Positions 1 to 8,171 of a stretch of 64,000 nucleotides of DNA are shown here, piece by piece (positions within the stretch are counted from its first letter, which is position 1; every line of letters begins with the position of its first letter). The DNA is taken from the NCBI GenBank assembly GCA_949296355.1, contig CASFPS010000008.1:62001-126000 (forward strand), given 5' to 3'. The notes under the pieces were generated by a model. That model ran no database searches. It had not been told where the DNA came from and saw only the letters and a program-made list of their open reading frames with translations. The stretch is from an uncultured bacterium (GTDB lineage: Bacteria; Cyanobacteriota; Vampirovibrionia; Gastranaerophilales; Gastranaerophilaceae). Position numbers and translations under genes: made by a program.

Positions 1-747
1 ATAAGTTCTGTCGTTAAAACTGAAAACATTGTAGGACCGTATTTATTGAACAGGTTTAACATGTACCCGTCTATTGTAATCAACGGTAACGCGGCAAACG
101 GAGTAAGTTCAGGTGATGCAATGAAAGCTATGGCAGCGCTTTCTGACAGAATTTTACCGAGGGATATGGACTTTGCGTGGTCGGGAACTTCACTGCAGGA
201 GCAGATGTCATCAGGTCAAATAGGTCCGATTCTTGCTATGGCTCTTACTTTTGTATACCTGTTCCTTGTTGCATTGTATGAAAGCTGGACGCTTCCGGTT
301 GCGGTACTTTTGATATCACCGGTTGCACTTTTAGGCGCGCTTTTCTTCCAATATGTTTCAGGTCTGTCGCTTGATATCTACGCACAGGTAGGACTTGTTA
401 TGTTAATCGGTTTGAGTACAAAGCAGGCTATTTTGATTGTAGAGTTTGCAAAAGACGCTATGGAAAAAGACGGAATGAATTATATTGATGCGGCGCTTCA
501 GGCTGCAAAACTCAGATTCAGAGCCGTTATGATGACAAACATAGCGTTCATTTTAGGTTTGCTGCCGCTTGTTTTTGCAAAAGGCGCAGGCGCCGGAAGT
601 CGTCATTCTATCGGTGTTTCAGTATTCGGCGGTATGCTTGCGGTTGCATTTTTAGGCAGCATTATGGTTCCGGCTTTCTTTGTGCTTACGAACCTTATGA
701 AAGAAAATTTCTATAAGTTTATACAAAATATAAGGAGAAAAAAATGA
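1..747 (+). CDS. RND-family multidrug efflux pump, inner-membrane subunit (C-terminal part)
   Basis: This is the C-terminal end of an AcrB/HAE1-type RND transporter, which exports hydrophobic or amphiphilic compounds across the envelope using proton motive force. The reading frame is open from base 1, so the start lies outside the window. About 248 residues are present of a family length near 1,030. The last transmembrane block is visible: an [17 protein letters not shown] helix, an RND-type [14 protein letters not shown] segment, [16 protein letters not shown], and the closing [22 protein letters not shown] helix. The stop overlaps the next gene's ATG (ATGA), so the pump is co-translated with its TolC-type channel. 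The membrane-fusion adaptor is probably upstream, outside the window. Confidence 0.93.
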   Translation: MSSVVKTENIVGPYLLNRFNMYPSIVINGNAANGVSSGDAMKAMAALSDRILPRDMDFAWSGTSLQEQMSSGQIGPILAMALTFVYLFLVALYESWTLPVAVLLISPVALLGALFFQYVSGLSLDIYAQVGLVMLIGLSTKQAILIVEFAKDAMEKDGMNYIDAALQAAKLRFRAVMMTNIAFILGLLPLVFAKGAGAGSRHSIGVSVFGGMLAVAFLGSIMVPAFFVLTNLMKENFYKFIQNIRRKK

Positions 748-2210
748 TAAGAGCTTTTATTGTTTTTATACTCTCCTTAATGATGTTCATGCCGTCTTGT
801 AATGCTTCTCTCTGGCATAAGGAGAGCAAACTCGGAAATGAAATTAAACAGGAAGAATATCCTGACAGCAAGGATGTTGAGCCTAAAAAATCACAAGAAA
901 ATGATAATCTTGTTATTCAAGGCGGGATTGAAACAGGGATTGATATTACTCTTGAAGAATGTTTAAAATACGCGCTCGGAAATAATCCCCGGATTCAGGC
1001 TGCTATGCAGGATGTGTTTGCATCCGACGCGAGAATACGCCAGACATGGGCGGCTTATTTCCCGCAATTCGGCTGGCAGACCGGTTATACCAAGATTAAG
1101 CAGCTCCAGTTGTCTGATGCATTAGGCAGAAATCTTGTATTCAACTACTGGGTTCTCGGACAAATAAGCGCCTCCCAGATGCTTTATGACTTCGGTGTAA
1201 CACAAAATCAGGTAACAATTAGAAAGTTGGACAATAAAGGGTATAAAATTACTTTAACCGGTACGATTAACGATGTTATATGTGAAGTTAAAAAAGCGTA
1301 TTACAATTTGCAGTATGCAATCGAAGCAAAAAAAGTTGCGGAGGATTCCGTTGCCAGATACGCTGCTTTTTATGATCAGGCAAAAGCCTTCTACAAAGCC
1401 GGTATAAAACCAAAAATTGATGTGACAATTGCAGAGGTTAATTTGAGCAATGCAAAATTAACCCTTATTCAGGCTGAAAACGGGGTTGATGTTGCAATGG
1501 CTAAACTAAATAATATGATGGGGCTTCCTTATACAAACAAATATAAAGTAGCAGAAGAGTTAAGATATGATCCTTGCGATATAACTCTGGAAAAAGCCAT
1601 CGATACCGCGCGGGAATCAAGACCGGAATTCCTTCTTGCAGAGGTAAAGGTTGAAGAGGCAAGACAAAATGTAAAACTGGTTAAAAAATCTTATTTCCCG
1701 CAACTGACAATTGAAGGACAATACCAAATCGGCGGCAAGCACCCGACATCAAATTACGGTTATAATTACGGCGGTTATTTGAATTTTCCTACAATAAACG
1801 GAATGCTTATTAAAAATGAAATTAAAGAGGCGAAAGCGCTTTATTCAAAAGAACAATCTAACGCAATTAATACAATGAATAATATTTATTATGAAGTTCA
1901 GGAATCGTATTATTCTTTAACAGAAAAGAAAAATAAAATTCCGGTTGCAACTTTAGGAGTGAAGCAGGCAAAAGAAAATTATGAACTATCTTTTGGCAGG
2001 TATAAAGTCGGAGTCGGCGACCCGATTGAATTAAAAGAAGCCCAGGTACAATACCAGAATGCCATGCTTACGTATTACCAGACAATGTTTGATTATAATG
2101 CAGCAAAAGCAACTTTAGAAAAAAATATCGGCAGAAATATTGCAAACGGTGAAGTAGAGTTAAAAACAGATGACTGCAAAGGCAAAAAGAAATCTAAAAA
2201 ACATTCTTAA
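744..2210 (+). CDS. TolC-family outer membrane efflux channel
   Basis: The protein (488 aa) is an outer-membrane factor of the TolC/OprM family and forms the exit duct for the RND pump it overlaps by 4 bp. It starts with an export signal ending near CNASL, whose Cys may be a lipidation site. An [17 protein letters not shown] motif follows, typical of the first OEP helix, and then the two long helical OEP repeats, each with Ala/Gln-rich heptads and Leu-Pro (MGLP, SYFPQL) turns. The C-terminus is Lys-rich. Start choice is fixed by the ATGA overlap and the AAGGAG just upstream. No terminator is obvious before the next promoter at about 2224. Confidence 0.93.
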   Translation: MIRAFIVFILSLMMFMPSCNASLWHKESKLGNEIKQEEYPDSKDVEPKKSQENDNLVIQGGIETGIDITLEECLKYALGNNPRIQAAMQDVFASDARIRQTWAAYFPQFGWQTGYTKIKQLQLSDALGRNLVFNYWVLGQISASQMLYDFGVTQNQVTIRKLDNKGYKITLTGTINDVICEVKKAYYNLQYAIEAKKVAEDSVARYAAFYDQAKAFYKAGIKPKIDVTIAEVNLSNAKLTLIQAENGVDVAMAKLNNMMGLPYTNKYKVAEELRYDPCDITLEKAIDTARESRPEFLLAEVKVEEARQNVKLVKKSYFPQLTIEGQYQIGGKHPTSNYGYNYGGYLNFPTINGMLIKNEIKEAKALYSKEQSNAINTMNNIYYEVQESYYSLTEKKNKIPVATLGVKQAKENYELSFGRYKVGVGDPIELKEAQVQYQNAMLTYYQTMFDYNAAKATLEKNIGRNIANGEVELKTDDCKGKKKSKKHS

Positions 2211-2218
2211 TATATATA

Positions 2219-2260
2219 GTGTATTGTATCTTATTTGAATATGTTATATAATCAATACAC
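2219..2260 (+). promoter_or_regulatory. Sigma-70-type promoter framed by an 8-bp inverted repeat
   Basis: TTGTAT (2224-2229) and TATAAT (2247-2252) are separated by 17 bp, a near-consensus housekeeping promoter for the small gene at 2280. The pair is framed by GTGTATTG (2219-2226) and its exact complement CAATACAC (2253-2260). Two half-sites 26 bp apart around a promoter could be an operator or a looping site; that is inference. Confidence 0.55.
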
Positions 2261-2279
2261 AAACATAGGAGAAAGAAGT

Positions 2280-2528
2280 ATGCTGCCAATTATAACAGAG
2301 GATATATCATCGGAAGTCTTTTCCGAAGCATTTCAGGATGTGCAGAACTGGCGGAAAAATATGGTGAAATACCTTAAAGAAGAAAATCCGGAAGTTAACA
2401 GTGCAATTCTTGAAGTTGCAAAACACGACGAAAGTATCGACTTAAAGGCAGTTGCACTCGGAGCCTATCTTTCATACAGATTACTGGAACTCGCTAACGA
2501 AAGTGAAGGCGCTTCTATAGAAGAATAA
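2280..2528 (+). CDS. Small acidic protein of unknown function (82 aa)
   Basis: I do not recognise this family. The ATG at 2280 is chosen over the in-frame codon at 2235 because AGGAG lies 9 bases before it and the promoter at 2224-2252 would otherwise fall inside the gene. The product is acidic and predicted to be mostly helical (SSEVFSEAFQDVQNWRKNMVKYL, then a Leu/Ala-rich segment near the end). It has no signal peptide or membrane segment. It has its own promoter and a strong terminator (2550-2588), so it is a single-gene unit. Confidence 0.75.
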   Translation: MLPIITEDISSEVFSEAFQDVQNWRKNMVKYLKEENPEVNSAILEVAKHDESIDLKAVALGAYLSYRLLELANESEGASIEE

Positions 2529-2549
2529 GTTTTGTGGAATGTAGTATGA

Positions 2550-2588
2550 AAAAGATTTATCAATGTAAAGTTTTGATAAGTCTTTTTC
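2550..2588 (+). terminator. Intrinsic terminator
   Basis: A 15-bp stem (2550-2564 with 2574-2588, one G-U pair) starts in an A-run and ends in TCTTTTT. It ends the 2280 gene and could work in both directions. Confidence 0.8.
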
Positions 2589-2655
2589 GTCTCCCTAGCA
2601 AATTTTATTTTTATGTGTGTTTATGAGATTGTAAGTTAAGAAAGGACAAATTATT

Positions 2656-2931
2656 ATGCAAGTAACAAGAGTATCATTTATGAATTTTAACGGCGGAAAG
2701 AAAATAGCCCCAAAGGATTTGAAAAAAGCAGAAAATCTTATAAAGGAAGAAGCTAACAAAACTCAGGCATTCTTTCCTGATACAGCTTTGATGGGAAATA
2801 TGGATAATGCGGTTGAAGATACTTATGTAAAACAGTATGCAGAAAACCGTGAAGTAATGAAGAAAATAGTTCGTGAAGACTTTGATCCTTCAAAAAACTA
2901 TTTTGCTCCATTTAGACCTACAGAACTTTAA
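2656..2931 (+). CDS. Small protein with an N-terminal F-N-G-G motif, unknown function
   Basis: This is a 91-aa soluble, charged protein with no recognisable domain. The start is supported by AAAGGA about 9 bases upstream. The N-terminus reads SFMNFNGGKK (F11-N-G13), resembling the F-x-G motif found near the starts of several otherwise unrelated proteins in this window (22326, 23049, 54163, 62297). The rest is Lys/Glu-rich helix followed by a Pro/Phe-containing tail. A strong terminator follows at once, so the gene is probably monocistronic. Confidence 0.75.
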   Translation: MQVTRVSFMNFNGGKKIAPKDLKKAENLIKEEANKTQAFFPDTALMGNMDNAVEDTYVKQYAENREVMKKIVREDFDPSKNYFAPFRPTEL

Positions 2932-2945
2932 TATAAAGTGTTTAT

Positions 2946-2979
2946 AAAAAAGAGCACCTTCAATAAGGTGCTCTTTTTT
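2946..2979 (+). terminator. Intrinsic terminator
   Basis: A perfect 15-bp stem (2946-2960 / 2965-2979) with a CAAT loop, A-rich on the left and ending in six Ts, lies just after the 2656 gene. Confidence 0.92.
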
Positions 2980-3051
2980 ATTTTCAAAATTAAGTAAGCT
3001 GGACAATTTATATTACAAATTTTCTGTAAATAATAAATCAGGAGGATAAAT

Positions 3052-3384
3052 ATGTTAAATATAATCTTAAGATGGCTTTTATACGCACTTTTAATAATAT
3101 TTGTTTCGTGGTTAGTTCCGGGGATTGAGGTTGATAATTTTTTAAGCGCGATGTTTGTTTGCATAATTCTTGCGCTTGTTAATGCTTTTATAAAACCGTT
3201 TGTGCAAATAATAACTCTTCCTGTTACGATTTTGACTCTCGGGCTGTTTAGTCTTGTAATTAATGCTTTGATGTTTATGCTTGCAGGATGGATTACACCA
3301 GGATTTGAAGTCGAAGGCTTCTTAAGCGCTCTTTTAGGCTCGCTGCTGCTGTCTCTGTTTTCTCTTGCGGTTAATAAAATTTAA
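3052..3384 (+). CDS. Phage holin family / YvlD-like small membrane protein
   Basis: This 110-aa, four-helix membrane protein belongs to the superfamily IV 'mycobacterial phage holin' / YvlD family (PF04020 type). The family is usually chromosomal and is not evidence of a phage. Visible features are a LLYALLIIFVSWLVPGIEV helix, the IILALVNAFIKPFVQ motif characteristic of the family, TLPVTILTLGLFSLVINALMF, and a second W-x-x-P-G-F-E-V repeat. AGGAGG lies 8 bases before the ATG. The neighbours do not suggest a role. Confidence 0.85.
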   Translation: MLNIILRWLLYALLIIFVSWLVPGIEVDNFLSAMFVCIILALVNAFIKPFVQIITLPVTILTLGLFSLVINALMFMLAGWITPGFEVEGFLSALLGSLLLSLFSLAVNKI

Positions 3385-3394
3385 GATATATTTC

Positions 3395-3403
3395 TGGTAT
3401 AAT
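3395..3403 (+). promoter_or_regulatory. Extended -10 promoter with the start codon 6 nt downstream (probable leaderless mRNA)
   Basis: TGGTATAAT (3395-3403) is a consensus extended -10 element. The ATG of the next gene begins at 3410, where transcription would be expected to start, and there is no Shine-Dalgarno sequence between them. The same arrangement with the same 6-nt gap occurs before hemW (28530-28538). Confidence 0.5.
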
Positions 3404-3409
3404 AATCTT

Positions 3410-4711
3410 ATGAAGAGATTATTTCTGGCAGTGATATTTGTTTTAATGTTACAGCCTTTAATATATGCAGAAACAACCATAAATAAAGTATATTTAAATG
3501 AAGCAATTGATGCTGCATTAAAAAACAATATTGATTTGCAGGCAGCAAGATTAGAGAGAAATATTGCAAAAAATAATATTAAAACTGCCAACCGGCTCCA
3601 AAATCCGTCTTTTGATGCGTTTTATTTTATGGGGGCAGCCGGGAATAATGAGCCTAAGCAGCTTGGTATAAGCGAAAATATTGAAATTGCAAAGAGAAAA
3701 GCACGTAAGAATCTTGCGGAATCTAATTTAAAGCTTGTTGAGAAAAATATCGATTATACGACTTTTGATTTGAAGATGGACGTAAGAGAAGCGTATATAA
3801 ACCTTGTTGCGACAAAGTCTATTTTATTTACTCTGGAGCAGCAAAAGGAATTACAGGAGGAGCTTCTGGATATTGCAAGGAGCCGTGTTAAGAGCCATAA
3901 ATCGCAGGATATTGATGTAATGCAGGCTGAGATTGCGCTTAATCAGATGATTACGCAGGTTAATTCCGCACGCGTGAGCGTAAGTAAGGCTCTTGCGGAT
4001 TTTAATAAAGTAATAAACAATCCTGAAGATGTAACTTATGACAGTATGGATAAATTGTTTACAGAGGAGAATAACTTTGAAGAGATGATGACGCCTCCTC
4101 CTGATTACAATTTTCCTGACTTTGACCGGATTGTACAAAAAGCTATTGATAACCGATTCGACATAAAAATTGCAAAGCAGGAAATAGATGTTGCAGAGAA
4201 AAATATGACTGTAGTTGCAAGGCAGAGAATTCCGGACATACAAATTTCAGGCGGATACGCTTATCAGCTGGGAAGATATACGGATAGCGGAAATTTTAAT
4301 AACGGTGCATATGCAGGCGCAAGTCTTGTTAATATTCCTTTGTTCTACAATTATTCTCCTGAAATCCAAAATGCAGCACTTAAGCTCAAACAGGCTGAAT
4401 TAAAATACACTTCGGTAAAAAACAGAGCTGTAAAAGATGTTTCTGCCGCTTATGAACGATTTTTGACGGCTGCTGATAACTTAAACCATTATGAAAAAAA
4501 GATTATAACGGATTCAGAAAAATTAATTGAGACTTCAAAGGACAGTTATGAAGAAGGAAAATCTGATATAACTGCATTAATTGTTATGAAGCAGTCTTAT
4601 AAATCAATAATTATAGGATATTCTCAGGCTCTTGCAGAATACTATAACAGCTGGACTAATTTTTTAAGAGAAGTCAATGACGAAGATTTTACACTTACGG
4701 AAAATTTATAG
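3410..4711 (+). CDS. TolC/CzcC-like outer membrane efflux protein
   Basis: This 433-aa protein is a second outer-membrane factor, closer to the CzcC type than the one at 744. A clear signal peptide (MKRLFLAVIFVLMLQPLIYA) sets the start at 3410 rather than at the earlier in-frame codon at 3365, which lies inside the preceding gene. The OEP signature VYLNEAIDAALKNNIDL and two helical repeats follow, including the usual RFDIKIAKQEIDVAEK segment opening the second half. No fusion protein or pump is adjacent; an MFS exporter follows 12 bp downstream, so the two may be co-transcribed. The mRNA appears to be leaderless. Confidence 0.88.
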   Translation: MKRLFLAVIFVLMLQPLIYAETTINKVYLNEAIDAALKNNIDLQAARLERNIAKNNIKTANRLQNPSFDAFYFMGAAGNNEPKQLGISENIEIAKRKARKNLAESNLKLVEKNIDYTTFDLKMDVREAYINLVATKSILFTLEQQKELQEELLDIARSRVKSHKSQDIDVMQAEIALNQMITQVNSARVSVSKALADFNKVINNPEDVTYDSMDKLFTEENNFEEMMTPPPDYNFPDFDRIVQKAIDNRFDIKIAKQEIDVAEKNMTVVARQRIPDIQISGGYAYQLGRYTDSGNFNNGAYAGASLVNIPLFYNYSPEIQNAALKLKQAELKYTSVKNRAVKDVSAAYERFLTAADNLNHYEKKIITDSEKLIETSKDSYEEGKSDITALIVMKQSYKSIIIGYSQALAEYYNSWTNFLREVNDEDFTLTENL

Positions 4712-4723
4712 GGAGATTTTTGA

Positions 4724-5884
4724 ATGAGAAAAAGTACATGTCTGCTGCCCCTGGCTCTGGGGACATTTGGATTGGGGTTAACAGAATATGTAATGATGGG
4801 GATTTTGCCTGATACAGCAAAAGCTATGCAGGTAACAATTCCTCAGGCAGGAAATTTTATATCTTTTTACGCTTTAGGAGTTGTTGCCGGCTCAATTTTG
4901 TTGGTACTTATTGCAAGAACAAAACCGTTAAAAACGATTCTTTTGTGGCTGATGTCTATATTTACCGCCGCAAACCTCTTAACTGCTTTTGTTGGAAACT
5001 ATCATTTATTTTGTGTAATAAGATTTATTGCAGGACTTCCTCACGGGGCATTTTTTGGAGTCGGAGCCATTTCTGCAGGAAGATTGTGTGAGAGCGGAAA
5101 AGAAAATCAAGCTGTTGCTACAATGGTTGCAGGAATGACAGTTGCTAATCTTTTTGGTATCCCTTTTGGCACATTTATAAGCCATAATTTATCCTGGCGG
5201 CTTACATTCCTTTTAATAGGGCTTTTTGGCTTTATTATTGTGTATTCTATATACAAATTAATTCCTTATTTAAAACCTCTGCCGGACAGCGGTTTTAGAG
5301 GACAGTTCAAATTCTTGAGAAGCTTAGGACCATGGCTTTTGATTCTTGCGGTAATTATGGGTAATGGCGGCATATTCTGCTGGTACAGTTATATTAACCC
5401 TCTTCTGGTAAAAGTTTCAGGAATTTTGCCAAAATTTGTTTCACTTATAATGATATTAGCAGGTGCCGGTATGTGTGCCGGAAATTATCTGGGCGGCAAA
5501 CTTTCAGATAAATTTTCTCCTGCAATTGTTGCAAGCTTGACGCAACTTACAGCTTGCTTATCATTGATTTTAATATTTTTATTTTCTTCAAATCCGCTAA
5601 TTTCCGTTTTATTAATGTGTCTTTGTACCGGCTGCCTTTTTGCCGTATCAGCCCCGCAGCAGGTTTTGCTGATTGAAAATGCAAAAGGCGGAGAAATGCT
5701 AGGGGCTTCATTTTCTCAGATTTCTTTTAATCTAGGGAATGCAATGGGAGCATATGTCGGCGGACTTCCTATTGAACATGGCTTTACTTATAACTATACG
5801 GCGCTTCCTGGGGCACTATTTGCTTTTGTTGGGTTTTTGATGTTGTTTTATTTCTATAAGAAATATGAAAAGAAAAACGCATAA
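4724..5884 (+). CDS. MFS transporter, AraJ/YdhP-like efflux permease
   Basis: This 386-aa major facilitator has about 12 membrane helices. The opening LALGTFGLGLTEYVMMGILP is characteristic of the AraJ/YdhP/PbuE group of sugar or purine exporters. The loop between TM2 and TM3 (ARTKPLKTILL) and the GARP-like IRFIAGLPHGAFFGVG in TM4/5 also fit. The substrate cannot be read from sequence. GGGAG lies 8 bases before the ATG. The gene follows the TolC-like gene by 12 bp and ends before a strong hairpin terminator. Confidence 0.88.
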   Translation: MRKSTCLLPLALGTFGLGLTEYVMMGILPDTAKAMQVTIPQAGNFISFYALGVVAGSILLVLIARTKPLKTILLWLMSIFTAANLLTAFVGNYHLFCVIRFIAGLPHGAFFGVGAISAGRLCESGKENQAVATMVAGMTVANLFGIPFGTFISHNLSWRLTFLLIGLFGFIIVYSIYKLIPYLKPLPDSGFRGQFKFLRSLGPWLLILAVIMGNGGIFCWYSYINPLLVKVSGILPKFVSLIMILAGAGMCAGNYLGGKLSDKFSPAIVASLTQLTACLSLILIFLFSSNPLISVLLMCLCTGCLFAVSAPQQVLLIENAKGGEMLGASFSQISFNLGNAMGAYVGGLPIEHGFTYNYTALPGALFAFVGFLMLFYFYKKYEKKNA

Positions 5885-5909
5885 TTTATTTAAAAAAAAT
5901 ATTTTCGTA

Positions 5910-5946
5910 AGAAAGGCGGGCAGAGTAAACTCCGCCCGCCTTTCTA
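5910..5946 (+). terminator. Strong hairpin terminator
   Basis: AGAAAGGCGGGC and GCCCGCCTTTCT form a 17-bp stem with one A-C mismatch and a short loop just after the MFS gene. It lies at the left edge of a repeat block. Confidence 0.8.
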
Positions 5947-6296
5947 CTATATTAAACAAGTAAGGTCTGGCTTTAGCCCGACAAAAACTTTATAGGGATT
6001 CTTCGGGCTAAAGCCCACCTGAATGACAGCACACAGGGAAGCAAACCTACAAGTTTACCGTCATTGCGAGGGAGCATCCTTTCAACCCGAAGCAATCCAG
6101 AACGGTGGTAAACCCCTCACCCGCATCCGTAACTTTCGCCTTCCGGCTCAAGAACGGCTGCTCCCTCTCCCACAAAGGGCGAGGGAAAAGAAATGACAAT
6201 TTAATAAAAATGGATTGCGAGAAAATCAAAGATTTTCTCGCAATGACTATGCGTAATCCTACAAGCTTGCCGTCATTCTGGGGGTAAATATATTTG
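5947..6296. repeat. Dispersed-repeat block 1 (non-coding)
   Basis: The 350 bases between the MFS gene and the R3H gene hold only repeat elements. They include a GTCATTGCGAGGGA...CCCGAAGCAATCC element (about 6058-6100), a CCCCTCACCCGCATCCG...CCCTCTCCC element (about 6112-6185), a perfect 14-bp-stem hairpin with an AAA loop (6214-6244), and a GGGGTAAAT copy (6281-6289). Short open frames on both strands here are by-products of the palindromes. Confidence 0.8.
6214..6244. repeat. Palindromic ATTGCGAGAAAATC hairpin element
   Basis: Two perfect 14-bp arms (6214-6227 / 6231-6244) flank AAA. Diverged relatives lie at about 21292-21326, 34260-34299 and 44571-44607, always between genes. Confidence 0.85.
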
Positions 6297-7865
6297 CTAC
6301 CTCTCAATTCTCAAATGTCTGTTCGGCTCTTCTCCGATTGAAGTACTCTGGAGATTGTACTGTTCTACAAGTTCGTGTTGTAATTTTCTGATGTGAGAGT
6401 TTTGAGGCTCCAAGTCCACCATCTGGGCTCCGTCTAAAATTTTCTTAATACCGGCTTTTGCTTCATCAAGAGCCTTTTCTGTTTCATCAGTGTATCCTGT
6501 CAGGGATTCAACATCTCCCGGTTGAATATCAAGAGCATCTTTCAAAACCTTCTGAATTTGCGCCATTGAGTTTGTTTTTACATAGAAAATCTGAACTCTG
6601 TATTCTTTTGCGGTACTCAAAATTTTTGCGCCTCCTTTTGCAAAGTTCTTGTGCGCAATAACAATATCCGCATCCTCAACATTTCTGATAATCTCGGCAT
6701 TCAAATTCAAGCGTTCGATAAGCTTTTCAACAATCGTACGTGATACAGCATAGAGATAAATCTTTCTAAGAGGTTTTGCCTGCTCGACATACTTCTGGCG
6801 GGAGAATGAGAAATTCATCTTATTATCCTCCGGTGTTTCAATTTCAGGCTTATTAACCTCCGGTATAATAACTTTTTCAACATCCTTCTGCTCTACTTTT
6901 CTAATCTCCGGTCTTATCGGCCAGCCTCTGAGAATATAATCAACCGCTTCAGATGTATTTTTATAAACCGCAAGCGTATTTCTGTCTAAGATTTCTATTA
7001 CTATATCAAAAGTTGGCTGCTTTTCTCTTTCCAGAACAGTTTTTTGGGAAGCTCTCCTTTTTGCTTCATCATCGCCTAATGTTACTGACTGAATTCCGCC
7101 TACTAAGTCAGAAAGAGTCGGGTTTTTAATCAAACTTTCAAGACAGTTACCGTGAGCGGTTGCAATAAGCATAACCCCGCGTTCCGCTATTGTTCTTGCC
7201 GCCTGAGCTTCCGCCTCTGTTCCGATTTCATCTACAACAATAACTTCAGGTGTATGATTTTCTACAGCCTCAATCATAATATCTTTTTGCAACTCCGGCT
7301 GAGCTACCTGCATTCTTCTTGCCGAACCAACAGCCGGATGCGGAACATCACCGTCGCCTGCAATTTCATTTGAAGTATCAACTATAACTACACGTTTGCC
7401 GAGTTCGTCTGCAACTAACCTTGAGATTTCTCTGAGTTTTGTGGTTTTACCAACCCCCGGAGGACCTAAAAATAAAATACTTTTACCCTGAGTACAAATA
7501 TCTTTAATACAAGCTATGGTTCCGGTTACAACACGCCCTATGCGGCAGGTAAGCCCGACTACTTTACCCTGACGGTTTCTAATTGCGCTTATTCTGTGCA
7601 AAGTTCCGGGTATGCCAGAGCGGTTATCATGCGTAAATTCCTGCAGGTGAGAGGTTATAAAAGTAATGTCCTCATCATTTACCACGTCGCAGTTTAACTT
7701 TTCAATCTTACCTCCGGAATGCCGCACCTCCGGTACGCGACCTATATCTAATACAATTTCAATAACATCATCAAGTTTTTCACATGACAAATTATTCACA
7801 ACTTTTTGGGGCATGATAGCTAGCAGTCGTTCGAGATCATTTTGAAATTGTAAATTGCTCATCAT
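6297..7865 (-). CDS. R3H-domain AAA ATPase, Ycf45/SpoIIIAA-like
   Basis: This 522-aa protein contains a P-loop ATPase of the SpoIIIAA/Ycf45 type and a C-terminal R3H single-stranded nucleic-acid-binding domain, an architecture conserved in cyanobacteria. Visible motifs are Walker A GPPGVGKTTK, VVIVDTSNEIAGDGD, Walker B EVIVVDEIG, and an ATAHG sensor segment. The last about 60 residues carry the R3H pattern (RKLQHELVEQYNLQSTS ... EPNRHLRI). A middle Lys/Glu-rich linker joins the two. The exact cellular role is unknown; nucleic-acid remodelling is inferred. The N-terminus is MMSN, and either Met could be used. It diverges from the SNF2 gene. Confidence 0.9.
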   Translation of the reverse strand: MMSNLQFQNDLERLLAIMPQKVVNNLSCEKLDDVIEIVLDIGRVPEVRHSGGKIEKLNCDVVNDEDITFITSHLQEFTHDNRSGIPGTLHRISAIRNRQGKVVGLTCRIGRVVTGTIACIKDICTQGKSILFLGPPGVGKTTKLREISRLVADELGKRVVIVDTSNEIAGDGDVPHPAVGSARRMQVAQPELQKDIMIEAVENHTPEVIVVDEIGTEAEAQAARTIAERGVMLIATAHGNCLESLIKNPTLSDLVGGIQSVTLGDDEAKRRASQKTVLEREKQPTFDIVIEILDRNTLAVYKNTSEAVDYILRGWPIRPEIRKVEQKDVEKVIIPEVNKPEIETPEDNKMNFSFSRQKYVEQAKPLRKIYLYAVSRTIVEKLIERLNLNAEIIRNVEDADIVIAHKNFAKGGAKILSTAKEYRVQIFYVKTNSMAQIQKVLKDALDIQPGDVESLTGYTDETEKALDEAKAGIKKILDGAQMVDLEPQNSHIRKLQHELVEQYNLQSTSIGEEPNRHLRIER

Positions 7866-8017
7866 TCTTATATAAAATGCCTTTCTGCTTTCGCATTTGG
7901 CTGATAACGATTCAAACTTGAACTCCTACTTTTATTATATCATAGTTTTTACAGATTTTCAAAGCTTATTATGTTTTTAACTCTTGCATAAAAAATTATT
8001 ATATGTAATAATAATAA

Positions 8018-8160
8018 CAAGGTTGGGAGCCTATAACAGCAAGAATTATGGTTTTAAATAAACCGTTTTCTTTTGTTATATCCGGAAATCAGATAAATTA
8101 AAAACAGATTTCTGACAGAAATTTAAAACCAGCCTGGTCGTAAGTCAAAAAAGGATGAGT
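8018..8160 (+). promoter_or_regulatory. Structured leader or small RNA upstream of the SNF2 gene
   Basis: The 306-bp divergent gap before the helicase holds an 11-bp stem (GGTTTTAAAT at 8050-8059 with 8121-8130) enclosing a second 8-bp stem (8083-8090 / 8107-8114). A 17-codon frame (8048-8101, MVLNKPFSFVISGNQIN) overlaps the first arm. Promoter-like TTGCAT and A/T-rich boxes precede it near 7984. I cannot assign it to a known riboswitch or to 6S RNA. Confidence 0.35.
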
Positions 8161-8171
8161 ACCTCACATTC

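Noticed and set aside
3052-3384. Prophage holin
   Set aside because: The family is widespread as a chromosomal membrane protein and no other phage gene is near.
6047-6307. Overlapping short frames on both strands in the first repeat block
   Set aside because: They are by-products of palindromic repeats and have no ribosome site; the same frames appear wherever the repeats do.
8018-8160. 6S RNA or a known riboswitch
   Set aside because: I could not fit a central bubble, closing stem or any riboswitch consensus that I know; left as unassigned structure.
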